A DNA stretch of 64,000 nucleotides from Maricaulis sp. (GCF_030149515.1 NZ_JASBRI010000003.1:62001-126000); one strand, 5' to 3'; shown: positions 8,937-17,884, counted from the stretch's first letter. The notes: generated by a model not told the origin, from the letters alone. Program-made: numbers and translations.

Positions 8937-9272
8937 GGCGGTCTCCTGCGGTCAGCGCAACCGGAATGATTCGCAAACATCAAGTCTACCGGTATCCGGC
9001 GCCACCGGGAGCCTGTCCGCTGCGGCCGTCCGGGGATAACCGGCCAGGCGCGAAGACTTTCCTGCGCTTCGGCGGATGGCAAGCCGGCTGCAGCAGCGGC
9101 CCGGCACCCGGCCCTCCCGCCCTTCACGCGATCTGGCGGGGCCTCTGGCGCATGTCTGACGGGCGTGTGGCGCACGTCTGGCGGGTCCCTGACGCCCGAC
9201 CGGCGTGGCGGCGCAGCGCCCGTTCTGGCCTTTGGAGCCGGCCCGGCTACTATCCGCACACAGGAGACGATC
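8937..9272. other. Non-coding interval between thyA and the XRE gene
   Basis: A 336-base stretch between divergent genes with no convincing reading frame on either strand. It must hold the promoters of thyA and of the XRE gene. Near its right end, 9144-9165 and 9166-9187 form an imperfect tandem repeat of a 22-base unit (17 of 22 identical), with a partial third copy starting near 9131. These could be operator sites of the adjacent regulator; this is inference only. Confidence 0.5.
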
Positions 9273-9713
9273 ATGGCATTCAAGGCAGACGCATCCAAAA
9301 TCAGGCGCTGGCGGGAAGAACGCCACTGGTCCCAGGAACACCTGGCGCACCTGGCCGGCATCGGCCTTCGAACCGTCCAGCGGATCGAGACCGGCGAGCC
9401 GGCCTCGCGCGACACGCTCACCGCACTTGCGGCCGCCTTCAATGTCGAGGCCATTGCCCTGTGTATCGACCCGGAGGCGGAAGCCGCCGATATCGTCCAG
9501 CGCCGGAACAGGGAGGCAGGCGCCGGTCTGCGCCTGTCCTTCTGGATCAATCTCGCCGGCTATCTGCTGGGCATGGTCGTGTTCGCGGGCATCAGCCTGG
9601 GCATGGGCACCTTCGTGATGAAATGGCCGGCGATCTGGTGGACGATCGGCCTGGCCGGCCATGGCTTCACGATCGCGATCGTCACGATCGTCGCCCGCCA
9701 CCAGGCGCGCTGA
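9273..9713 (+). CDS. XRE-family HTH protein with two transmembrane helices
   Basis: A 146-residue protein. Residues 8-60 form an XRE/Cro helix-turn-helix (IRRWREERHWSQEHLAHLAG, then TVQRIETGEPASRDTLTALA). After a charged linker come two transmembrane helices at about residues 88-110 and 118-140. The fusion of an XRE domain to a short 2TM region is a recurrent type of membrane-tethered regulator. The start is supported by AGGAG seven bases before the ATG. Its target is unknown; the direct repeats just upstream are candidates. Confidence 0.8.
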   Translation: MAFKADASKIRRWREERHWSQEHLAHLAGIGLRTVQRIETGEPASRDTLTALAAAFNVEAIALCIDPEAEAADIVQRRNREAGAGLRLSFWINLAGYLLGMVVFAGISLGMGTFVMKWPAIWWTIGLAGHGFTIAIVTIVARHQAR

Positions 9714-9903
9714 CCCGCTCCCGGAAACGCACGGCCGGCCCGGCCACCGGCCGCGACAGCCTGCGGACAGCACGGTGGCAGGAATGATCCACACCCCGTG
9801 TCCACTTTGCCGGCCGGTTCGGTCAGTATCCGCTTGCCTTGCCGCCTCGTTCCAATATCGTACCGGACGGAACATTTGAAGAACAGATACGGAGACCTCA
9901 ACC

Positions 9904-10272
9904 ATGCTCGGTTATGTGACACTGGGAACGAACGACCTGCCCCGCGCCGCCGCCTTCTACGACAGGATCTGCGCCGAGTTCGGCGCCGGCCGCTTCATGG
10001 AGGCGGACACCTTCATCGCCTGGGCGGGGCCGGACGGCGGGTGCGGTATCGGGCTGACCAAGCCCTTCGACGGCAATACGGCCACCGTCGGCAATGGCGT
10101 CATGGCCGCCTTCCAGGCCAAGGACCGCGAACAGGTGGACCGGGTCTACAAGCTGGCCATCGAACTGGGCGCCCAGGACGAGGGCCCGGCCGGCCCGCGC
10201 GGCGACAATTTCTACGCCGGCTATTTCCGCGACCCCGACGGCAACAAGCTGAATGTGTTCTGCATGGGCTGA
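9904..10272 (+). CDS. VOC family (glyoxalase-fold) protein
   Basis: A 122-residue single-module vicinal-oxygen-chelate protein. It begins with LGYVTLGTNDLPRAAAFYD, has a central GIGLTKPFDG strand, and ends with the typical NFYAGYFRDPDGNKLNVFCMG. The usual second metal-binding acid is at the C-terminal end, where NKLNVF replaces the more common E. VOC proteins include glyoxalases, dioxygenases and antibiotic-binding proteins; the substrate cannot be named. A GGAG lies upstream of the ATG. A perfect 12-base inverted repeat starts about 20 bases after its stop. Confidence 0.8.
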   Translation: MLGYVTLGTNDLPRAAAFYDRICAEFGAGRFMEADTFIAWAGPDGGCGIGLTKPFDGNTATVGNGVMAAFQAKDREQVDRVYKLAIELGAQDEGPAGPRGDNFYAGYFRDPDGNKLNVFCMG

Positions 10273-10293
10273 CGAAGCTGCGCCCGGCACTCT

Positions 10294-10362
10294 TTCTTCC
10301 CCCGCATGGCGGGGGAAGAAGCTTTGCCAAGGGCAAAGCCGAAGGGGGCCGTCGCCCCTTTC
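10294..10362. repeat. Array of three adjacent hairpins downstream of the VOC gene
   Basis: Three inverted repeats follow one another: 10294-10305 with 10309-10320 (12-base perfect arms, three-base loop ATG), 10321-10328 with 10332-10339 (8-base arms), and about 10342-10349 with 10354-10360 (AAGGGG/CCCCTT with one bulge). No T-run follows, so this is not a standard terminator. It looks like a compound palindromic intergenic element leading directly into the 88-base repeat that starts at 10381. Confidence 0.7.
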
Positions 10363-10380
10363 TCTCCATTCTTTCCGATC

Positions 10381-10468
10381 GCAACCCGGCGAAGGCCGGG
10401 CGGAAATCCGGGACCTACCGAACCCCGATCAAGCCACACATCTGCAGCAGGTAGTCCCGGATCGTACC
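10381..10468. repeat. Intergenic repeat, copy 1 (left of DUF3667 gene)
   Basis: An 88-base element beginning with the short palindrome CCCGGCGAAGGCCGGG and followed by a block ending CAAGCCACACATCTGCA. The same element recurs at 11700-11787, on the other side of the DUF3667 gene, in the same orientation. The inner 65 or so bases are nearly identical; the last 20 differ more. Confidence 0.85.
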
Positions 10469-10617
10469 GACACGCCCGGGCAAAGTCGCGCGTTCGCTCG
10501 ATAGCCCGGCGCACTGTATCCTTCTGAGGAAATAGCCTGCTGCCAGCTCCGGAATCCCACCGCCTGCCTCCCCCGCCATTCTCACCTATAGTGAGATGTC
10601 GATTCCCAGGGGGCTTC

Positions 10618-11658
10618 ATGACGGACACGCCGAACCAATCCCGCTGCGCCGATTGCGGGGCCGCGCTATCCGGACCGTTCTGCGGGCAGTGCGGACAGTC
10701 GGACCAGGATATCCGCCAGCCGGTACGCACCCTGTTCACCGATTTCGTCGGCGACGCCTTTGTCTGGGACGGGCGGATCTGGCGCACGCTGCGGCGCTTG
10801 TTCGCCAATCCCGGCGCCCTCGCCCGGGCCTATGCCAACGGCCAGCGCGCCCGCTGGACCCAGCCGATCCGACTTTACCTGGTCATCAGCCTGGCCTTCT
10901 TCTCCTTGATGGCGCTGGCCGGCGTACGCGTGCTGGCGGTCACCATCACACCGGATGCCCAGACCGTGCGCGCCCAGGATGCCGAGGTCGTGCAACAGCG
11001 CCGCGACCGGCTCGATCAGGCGATCGCCGAGGCGGCCCGGGCCGGCAACCCGCCCCCGCAGCTGTGCGGTGTCGCGCCCGGTCCGGACGAGCTGGCCGAG
11101 AACGGCGCCCTGCGCCTGGCCCAGGACACGAGTGTCCTGATCACCCTGTTCCAGTTCACGCCCACACCGGAAGGGCGGGAATTGTCGCCCGAAGATGCCC
11201 AATGCCTGGACACGCTGATGCGCTCGGCGGGCCTGCCGGCCGAGCTGGATCGCGCCGCGCTCACCGATCCGCAGGGCTTTGAGACCCGCACCTCGGCCGC
11301 AACGGGTCAGGCACTGATCCTGATGCTGGCCGTCTTCGCGCTCTTCAATCTCATGCTGCACCCGCGCACACGGATCATCGAACACATCATCTATGCGCTG
11401 TATTTCCACGCCGCCCTGCTGCCGGTCGTGGCCGCCGCACTGCTGGGCGCCCACCTGCTCAACGCCCTGCCCGGCTCGGCCATTGCCATCGCGGTACTGG
11501 CCAACCTGGCCAGCCTGGTCCAGGCATGGCGAGCCGACCGCGCCTTCTATGGCTCCAGCTGGTACGGCGCCAGCCTGCGCCTGCCCGTCCTGTACATAGG
11601 CTACGTCACCGGCCTCGTCCTGGCGGCCACCTTGCTAATCTTGCTGCCGGTGCTATAG
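10618..11658 (+). CDS. DUF3667 family membrane protein
   Basis: A 346-residue protein with an N-terminal zinc ribbon (CADCGAALSGPFCGQCGQ, two CxxC pairs), then the family-typical FVWDGRIWRTLRRL and LARAYANGQRARW stretches, a first transmembrane helix near residue 90, a soluble domain rich in Glu/Asp, and a cluster of four hydrophobic helices in the C-terminal third. Start set at the ATG preceded by AGGGGG. The function is unknown. A paralogue is encoded at 62177-63379, and the remnant of another copy follows directly downstream. Confidence 0.85.
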   Translation: MTDTPNQSRCADCGAALSGPFCGQCGQSDQDIRQPVRTLFTDFVGDAFVWDGRIWRTLRRLFANPGALARAYANGQRARWTQPIRLYLVISLAFFSLMALAGVRVLAVTITPDAQTVRAQDAEVVQQRRDRLDQAIAEAARAGNPPPQLCGVAPGPDELAENGALRLAQDTSVLITLFQFTPTPEGRELSPEDAQCLDTLMRSAGLPAELDRAALTDPQGFETRTSAATGQALILMLAVFALFNLMLHPRTRIIEHIIYALYFHAALLPVVAAALLGAHLLNALPGSAIAIAVLANLASLVQAWRADRAFYGSSWYGASLRLPVLYIGYVTGLVLAATLLILLPVL

Positions 11659-11699
11659 CGGCGGGCCGGTCGGGCGCGTCTCTCCCATTTCTCCCGGAC

Positions 11700-11787
11700 G
11701 CAGCCCGGCGAAGGCCGGGCGGAAATCCGGGCCCCACCGAACCCCGATCAAGCCACACATCTGCAATGGATGCCCCCGGATAGCACC
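11700..11787. repeat. Intergenic repeat, copy 2 (right of DUF3667 gene)
   Basis: Second copy of the element at 10381-10468, in the same orientation. It lies between the intact DUF3667 gene and the DUF3667 remnant, so that each DUF3667 sequence is preceded by one copy. This arrangement points to a tandem duplication of repeat plus gene. Confidence 0.85.
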
Positions 11788-11839
11788 GCGCGACTTCGGG
11801 AGAACGACGCGAACGGGATGACCCGGCCCCACACATCCT

Positions 11840-12006
11840 TGACGCTGATGGCTGCGCAGGCCGTGTCTGAAGTGCCCGGGTCGGCTGTCGCGCCTTCTAT
11901 CGGTCCTGCTGGTATTACGCGGCCCCGCGTTCCCCTGCTCTATGTGGGCTATCTGGCCGGACTGATCGTCGCGTCCATTCTACTCATTCTGCGCCCCCTG
12001 ATGTGA
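11840..12006 (+). pseudogene. Remnant of a DUF3667 gene (C-terminal end, frameshifted)
   Basis: Residues RAFY..CWYYAAP can be read in one frame and RVPLLYVGYLAGLIVASILLIL in the next, matching in order the end of the intact upstream gene (RAFYGSSWYGAS, then LRLPVLYIGYVTGLVLAATL). A single-base deletion near 11932 explains the shift, and both end in a stop at the same place. Only about the last 50 codons remain, with an in-frame TGA just upstream of RAFY. I read this as a decayed duplicate of the gene at 10618-11658 after loss of roughly 1 kb. Confidence 0.75.
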
Positions 12007-12059
12007 CCGGCCGGACTGGTGCGCCCCCTTCATCTTGGCGGGACGATCGCCTATATTGA

Positions 12060-12385
12060 GGTTGCTGGCTTGCCAGCTATGGCGATAAACGCGCTCGTAA
12101 TAACCGGACCGGACCCGGGGGCAGTACCCGGCGGCTCCACCATAACTGCTCTGCGTTGGCAGACATGCTTGGGGCCGAAACAGGATCGACGGACGGGTAA
12201 AGGGGATTGCTTTCGCCCGGGTGAGGCCCGTTACAGGCTCGTTATGAAAGTTGCCAACGACAACTTTGCTGAAGAGACCGCTCTCGCCGCGTAATGCGGT
12301 GCGGGTAATCTCGCTTTAAACTCCTGGACCCTTTAGCCGGTTCAGGCGGGGCTCGGAGGCGCCTGGCAACAGAAGCCTCCACTTT
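12060..12385 (+). ncRNA. ssrA: tmRNA, circularly permuted two-piece form
   Basis: The acceptor piece comes first: its T-arm (GGGGGCAGTACCC) and 3' end GGCTCCACCA finish at 12142. A 28-base intervening segment (12143-12170) follows, then the coding piece starts GGGGCCGAAACAGGATCGAC at 12171. GGGGCC can pair with GGCTCC to form the tRNA-like acceptor stem. The tag reading frame is 12253-12294 and encodes ANDNFAEETALAA followed by TAA. Downstream pseudoknot-like pairing (GGAGGC with GCCTCC) ends near 12385. The permuted order is typical of Alphaproteobacteria. The outer ends are approximate. It rescues stalled ribosomes and marks products for ClpXP, for which sspB lies 0.8 kb downstream. Confidence 0.93.
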
Positions 12386-12470
12386 GATCTGCCGCAAAAC
12401 GCCGGCAGAAATTCCGCCGTACCCTGAATAAAATAGAACGCCGGCACCCTCTGGTCGCCGATGCCGGCGC

Positions 12471-12482
12471 AGCGTATACGCT
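12471..12482. promoter_or_regulatory. 12-base perfect palindrome upstream of hypothetical gene
   Basis: AGCGTATACGCT is a perfect palindrome 40 bases before the ATG at 12522. Directly upstream, 12440-12447 and 12463-12470 are 8-base inverted arms (CGCCGGCA/TGCCGGCG). It could be an operator or part of the promoter of the downstream gene, or the end region of ssrA. The role is not known. Confidence 0.35.
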
Positions 12483-12521
12483 AAACGTGTGCCGTTTTTC
12501 CCGGCAGCCTAGAGTGAGCGT

Positions 12522-13043
12522 ATGCGCAAACCCACACCGCAAATCGAATGGATTGGACAGGATGTTCTGTCGCTGACCGTCATGTCCGGCAGCAGCTGGC
12601 TCGCCCTTCTGGATGCCGTCGAAACCCTGTCCGAGCTGAACCTCTCTTCCCGGCCGGTCAACTATCTGATCCGGCTCGATGGCCGGGCCAGCTTTGCCGA
12701 TGGCGGACGGGCCGACAATCTCGCCGAATTCTTCCTTCGCTTCATTCCGGCGCGCACCGCACTGGCAGTGATCCACAAGACGGAGTTCTCCGGCGGCGCG
12801 GCCGAATTCCTGTCCCGGCTTGCCGCGGCCGGCTATCAGGTTGCGACCTTTTCCGGCACGACACCCGCCCTCGCCTGGCTGCGCCGCAATCCGACGCGAT
12901 GCCAGGTGCGCGGCCTGTCCTGCAGCCCGGATTGCCCCGAAGCCTATTCGCCGACCTGCCCCGCCATCGGCGCGGCATATCGCGAAACCACGCCCGTCGT
13001 GCCGGCGGACAAGGTCCCCCCCGGGCACAAGGACACGGGATAA
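12522..13043 (+). CDS. Hypothetical protein, STAS/DUF-like, with Cys-rich tail
   Basis: A 173-residue soluble protein. Residues 8-120 alternate strands and helices (IEWIGQDVLSLTVMSGSSW, NYLIRLDGRASF, TALAVIHKTEFSGGAAEFL, YQVATFSGTTPALAWL) in a pattern reminiscent of STAS or SpoIIAA-like alpha/beta folds. A Cys-rich segment follows with four Cys between about residues 127 and 146 (CQVRGLSCSPDCPEAYSPTC), then a disordered tail. I do not recognise the family. It lies between ssrA and sspB but is separated from sspB by 131 bases. Confidence 0.6.
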   Translation: MRKPTPQIEWIGQDVLSLTVMSGSSWLALLDAVETLSELNLSSRPVNYLIRLDGRASFADGGRADNLAEFFLRFIPARTALAVIHKTEFSGGAAEFLSRLAAAGYQVATFSGTTPALAWLRRNPTRCQVRGLSCSPDCPEAYSPTCPAIGAAYRETTPVVPADKVPPGHKDTG

Positions 13044-13174
13044 TTCGCCTTGCACACGTACGGTTAAGCCGGGATTCACGTCACGATACCGCTTCTGCAG
13101 ATCAGCAGCCGATATGCGTTGACCTTGCCTAGGCTTGGAGTACCCTCAAATCGGGAGACCCGGGGGAATGCAAG

Positions 13175-13675
13175 ATGGCTAAGGACCTGATGCGCTACGA
13201 TTTAATGGCGCAGGACGCTCTTCGCGGGGTGGTCCGTCAGGCTCTGCTCAAGGCTGGCGGCCCCGAGGGGCTGCCCGGTCAGCATCATTTCTACATCACT
13301 TTCCGCACCCGGGCACCAGGCGTCGATATCGATCCCAGCCTGCTGGAAAAATACCCCGAGGAAATGACCATTGTCCTGGAACACCAGTTCTGGGACCTCG
13401 ACGTGACCGAAACCGGGTTCGAAGTGACGCTGAAGTTTTCCGGCGTCCCGAAATATCTGAAAATGCCCTATTCGGCGATCTCGCGCTTCCACGACCCCTC
13501 GGTCGGCTTCCATCTGCAGTTCGAACAGGAGCCGGATGCCGAGGCCGCCCAGACCGGCCCGGACGATGACGAGCCTAAGGCGGCGGCCGGCGGAAAAGCC
13601 CCGGCCGGTAAGGTCAAGCCGAAATCCGGCGATGGCGCGCAGGTCGTGTCACTCGACAGTTTCCGCAAAAAGTAA
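13175..13675 (+). CDS. sspB: SspB-family ClpXP adaptor
   Basis: A 166-residue alphaproteobacterial SspB (SspB-alpha). The tag-binding domain covers residues 1-125, with GQHHFYITFRTRAPGV, LLEKYPEEMTIVLEHQFWDLDV, FEVTLKFSGVPKYLKMPYSAISRFHDPSVGFHLQF. A disordered linker (residues 126-155) leads to a short C-terminal ClpX-tethering motif (AQVVSLDSFRKK). It should capture ssrA-tagged proteins and hand them to ClpXP. The ssrA gene itself lies 0.8 kb upstream on the same strand. A possible promoter is TTGACC at 13119 with TACCCT 16 bases on. Its TAA overlaps the next ATG by one base. Confidence 0.95.
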   Translation: MAKDLMRYDLMAQDALRGVVRQALLKAGGPEGLPGQHHFYITFRTRAPGVDIDPSLLEKYPEEMTIVLEHQFWDLDVTETGFEVTLKFSGVPKYLKMPYSAISRFHDPSVGFHLQFEQEPDAEAAQTGPDDDEPKAAAGGKAPAGKVKPKSGDGAQVVSLDSFRKK

Positions 13676-14162
13676 TGAAGGTTCCGGGCCTCGTCGCACC
13701 GGACCTAGCCGGCGGCGCCCCGCCGGAACCGCTGGATGCGGCCCAGATCCGCGCACATCTGGGCCAGCGGGCCAATCACCCTCACGCCTCCAGACTTCTC
13801 GGTTTCAGCCTCAGGGATTTCTCGATCGAGGAACGCTGGCTGGAAGCCGACTTCCACCCGACCGGCCAACTGGCCAATCTGCGCGGCAGTGTGCAGGGCG
13901 GTATCGTGACGGCCATGCTGGACGAGGTGATGTCGCTGTCGGTGCTCGTTGCCGAACGCTTTACCTGCGGCGTGCCGACGCTGGAAATCAAGACCAGCTT
14001 CTTCAACCCCCTGCCGGTCGAACCCTGCCGCGCCCGCGGACAGGCGCTGCGGATCGGCGGACGGGTGGCTTTCATGGAAGGCACGATCTGGACACCGACC
14101 GGCGAGATCGCGGCCAAGGCCAGTTCCACCTGCCAGGTCCGCCGCGTCAAACCCGCCGCGCG

Positions 14163-14166
<4 letters not shown>
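13675..14166 (+). CDS. PaaI family hotdog-fold thioesterase
   Basis: A 163-residue acyl-CoA thioesterase-like protein. The hotdog core shows GFSLRDFSIEERWLEADFHP, the family motif RGSVQGGIVTAMLDEVMSLS (central helix with the catalytic Asp/Gly region), TLEIKTSFFNPLP and a final AAKASSTCQV strand. The acyl substrate cannot be inferred. Its ATG overlaps the sspB stop (TAATG), and its TGA overlaps the next ATG (ATGA), so it is the middle gene of a three-gene operon. Confidence 0.85.
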
Positions 14167-15380
<1,214 letters not shown>

Positions 15381-15386
15381 GAGAGA

Positions 15387-15836
15387 TCAGTCCTCTTCAC
15401 CGGGCCACTCCACGATATGCCTGTCCCAGTCGATGGTGGTGAAGGCGTCTTCCGACGTCACCTGTCCGGCCACGCTCATCCCGGCCTTGCGGGTGGAGTC
15501 GGGATCGCCGGTCTTCAACGGATGCCAGTCGTAGAGGTCCCTGCCTTCGGCCACGAGACGGTAGGCGCAGGTCTTCGGTATCCAGTCCAGCTGGTGGATG
15601 GCCTCGGGCGTCAGTACCACGCAGTCCGGCACATGCCGCTTGCGGTTGGTATAGTCGCTGCAGCATCCCTTATCGCAATCATACAGCTTGCAGGCGATGT
15701 CTGTTTCCAGGCGCAGCCCCGTATCCTCGTCCTCCAGCTTGATCAGGCAACACTTTCCGCAATGGTCGCACAGGGCTTCCCATTCCTGCGGCGTCATCTC
15801 GGCCAGGGATTTCATTTTCCAGAAAGGCTGCGGCAT
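15387..15836 (-). CDS. YcgN family cysteine cluster protein (UPF0260)
   Basis: A 149-residue soluble protein with Cys clusters CDHCGKCCLIKLEDEDTG near residues 23-40 and CKLYDCDKGCCSDYTNR at about 49-65, and the typical PDCVVLTP, LDWIPKTCAYRLVAEGRDLYDWHPL and SVAGQVTSEDAF stretches. The clustered Cys probably bind a metal or iron-sulfur cluster. Start set at the ATG of MPQPFWK; frames further upstream lie in the PBP promoter region. It converges with the MFS gene with six bases between the stops. Confidence 0.9.
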   Translation of the reverse strand: MPQPFWKMKSLAEMTPQEWEALCDHCGKCCLIKLEDEDTGLRLETDIACKLYDCDKGCCSDYTNRKRHVPDCVVLTPEAIHQLDWIPKTCAYRLVAEGRDLYDWHPLKTGDPDSTRKAGMSVAGQVTSEDAFTTIDWDRHIVEWPGEED

Positions 15837-15919
15837 GATCCTCGCCTGAATTCCGCCGTTATTGAGAGGCTTTAGACTGGGGTTTGCCCACCGGTTCGGC
15901 CATTGGGGGTGGCTATAGC

Positions 15920-17884
15920 ATGTATCAGGAGCCGTTTCGCGCGGATCACATGATGGAACGCGATCGCCGCGAACGCCGGACCCGCACCATCCTCGGCGCA
16001 AGCCTGGGCGTGGTGCTCCTGATCGCCGTCGTCTCCATCGGCAGCGTCTGGCACTGGGCCTTTCACGACCTGCCGCCCGTTCCCACCGGTGCCGGCGAAT
16101 TGTGGAGCGTGCGGCGCGAACCCGCGGTGACGCTGCAGGACCGCAATGGCCATGTCCTTGCCGTGCGCGGTCCGCTCTATGCCCGGGCCGTTGCGCTGGA
16201 CAGCCTGCCCGAACACGTGCCGCAAGCCTTCCTGGCGATCGAGGACCAGCGCTTCTACGAACATTCCGGCGTGGATTTCCGCGGGGTCGTGCGCGCGGTC
16301 TGGCGGAATGTCCGGGCCGGCGAACTGGTCCAGGGCGGATCGACCATCACGATGCAGCTGGTCAAGAATCTCATCCTCACGCCGGACCGGCATCTGCGCC
16401 GCAAGCTGCAGGAAATGCGCCTGGCCCGCGCGCTGGAACGCCATCTCACCAAAACGGAAATCCTGGAACTCTATCTCAACCGCATCTATCTCGGCGCCCG
16501 CGCCTACGGGATCGAGGCTGCAGCCCGGCGCTATTTCGACAAGTCCGCCACCGAGCTGACCCTGGCCGAAGCCGCCTTGCTGGCCGCCCTGCCCAAGGCG
16601 CCCAGCCGGCTCGACCCGACCACCAATCTCGAAGCGGCCCGAGCCCGCGCCGCCCAGGTGCTGGCGGCGATGGAGGAGGCCGGCTACATCACGCCGGACC
16701 AGCACGCCGGAGCGCTGGCCGATCCGGCCGAACCGGTGGCCGACACGTCCGATCCCAACGCCACGTCGAACTGGGGGCACGCCTTCGACTTTGCCCTGGC
16801 CGAGGCGGAACGCCTGGTGTCGGGCGACGTGCCCGATCTCGTCATTCGCACTACGCTCGATCCCGAACTGACGCGGGCCGCCCAGGAAACCATGGAAACC
16901 GTGCTCGCCGAACAGGGCACAGCCGTGAACGCCGGTGAGGCGGCCGTCATGCTGCTCGCTCCGGACGGGGCGATCCGCGCCTTTTCCGGCGGACGGGATT
17001 ATGCCGCCAGCCAGTTCAACCGCGCCATCCAGGCCCAGCGCCAGCCCGGCTCGGCCTTCAAGCCCATCGTCTTCGCCGCCGCCCTGGAGGCCGGCTACGA
17101 CCCCTCGTCGGCGGTCTGGGACGAACCGGTCGATCTGGAAGGCTGGACGCCGGAAAATTTCGGCGGCGGCTATCGCGGACTGGTCACCCTGCAGGACGCC
17201 CTGAAACGTTCGATCAACACGGTCGCCGTGCAGGTCGCCAGCGAGATCGGGATCGGGCGGATCGTGGAGATGGGGCACCGGCTGGGCATTCGCTCCGACC
17301 TGCCCGAACTGCCGGCCATCGCGCTGGGCGCGGCGGAAGTGAACCTGCTCGAACTCACCGCTGCCTATTCGGTCTTCAACAATGACGGGGCCTACCGCGA
17401 ACCCTATTTCATCCAGTCCATCACCAATTCGCGCGGCGACGTGCTCTACGAGCATCAACGCATCGGCGCGCAGCGCGCGATGACGGCGGAACGGGCGCAG
17501 GCGATGTCGACCATGCTGCAGGATGTGGTGCTGACCGGAACCGGCCGCCGCGCGGCGCTGCCCGGCCGGCGCTCCGCCGGCAAGACCGGCACCAGCCAGT
17601 CCTTCCGCGACGCCTGGTTCGTGGGCTATACGGCCGACTATGTGGCGGGTGTCTGGGTCGGAAACGACGACGACAGCCCGATGCAGGACGTCACCGGCGG
17701 TGGCCTGCCCGCGGAGATCTGGCGCCGCTACATGATCCGCGTTCATCAGGGCCTGCCCGCACGGGATCTCTCGGCGCCGGCCCCGCGCACGCGTTCGGAA
17801 CGGGAGGAGCGCCTGGCAGCCTTTTATTCCGACTTGTCGGCGGCGTTTTCCGAACTGCTCGAGGACACGCCCAGCGAACGCTGA
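15920..17884 (+). CDS. Class A penicillin-binding protein (PBP1A family)
   Basis: A 654-residue bifunctional peptidoglycan synthase. After a cytoplasmic charged N-terminus and a transmembrane helix (residues 25-48) comes the GT51 glycosyltransferase domain with catalytic Glu108 (AIEDQRFYEHSGVD) and QGGSTITMQLVKNL. The transpeptidase domain follows, with the nucleophile Ser378 in GSAFKP, the SIN motif and KTGTS at about residues 555-559. It is shorter than E. coli PBP1A, and I see no OB-fold insertion, which fits PBP1C/1A-type enzymes. The ATG has GGGGGTGG upstream. Its last 61 bases overlap the convergent ion channel gene. Confidence 0.93.
   Translation: MYQEPFRADHMMERDRRERRTRTILGASLGVVLLIAVVSIGSVWHWAFHDLPPVPTGAGELWSVRREPAVTLQDRNGHVLAVRGPLYARAVALDSLPEHVPQAFLAIEDQRFYEHSGVDFRGVVRAVWRNVRAGELVQGGSTITMQLVKNLILTPDRHLRRKLQEMRLARALERHLTKTEILELYLNRIYLGARAYGIEAAARRYFDKSATELTLAEAALLAALPKAPSRLDPTTNLEAARARAAQVLAAMEEAGYITPDQHAGALADPAEPVADTSDPNATSNWGHAFDFALAEAERLVSGDVPDLVIRTTLDPELTRAAQETMETVLAEQGTAVNAGEAAVMLLAPDGAIRAFSGGRDYAASQFNRAIQAQRQPGSAFKPIVFAAALEAGYDPSSAVWDEPVDLEGWTPENFGGGYRGLVTLQDALKRSINTVAVQVASEIGIGRIVEMGHRLGIRSDLPELPAIALGAAEVNLLELTAAYSVFNNDGAYREPYFIQSITNSRGDVLYEHQRIGAQRAMTAERAQAMSTMLQDVVLTGTGRRAALPGRRSAGKTGTSQSFRDAWFVGYTADYVAGVWVGNDDDSPMQDVTGGGLPAEIWRRYMIRVHQGLPARDLSAPAPRTRSEREERLAAFYSDLSAAFSELLEDTPSER

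Noticed and set aside
9273..9713. Toxin-antitoxin pair
   Set aside because: The XRE protein carries two membrane helices and has no small toxin-like partner beside it.
8952..9905. Long minus-strand frame opposite the XRE gene
   Set aside because: No recognisable domain; composition is that of a GC-rich antisense shadow, while the plus-strand XRE gene has a good leader and clear family features.
10618..11658. Mobile element made of repeat-DUF3667-repeat
   Set aside because: The two repeats are direct, without terminal inverted repeats or transposase; tandem duplication is a simpler reading.
12019..12294. Open frame of 91 codons ending in the tmRNA tag
   Set aside because: It runs through the acceptor piece and intervening segment of ssrA; only the last 14 codons are translated as the tag.
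12440..12470. Terminator for ssrA
   Set aside because: The inverted repeat is not followed by a T-run on the plus strand; it is left as a possible regulatory element only.
15872..17746. 624-codon frame antisense to the PBP gene
   Set aside because: Shadow of the PBP coding sequence, with a low-complexity Gly/Arg-rich translation and no motifs.
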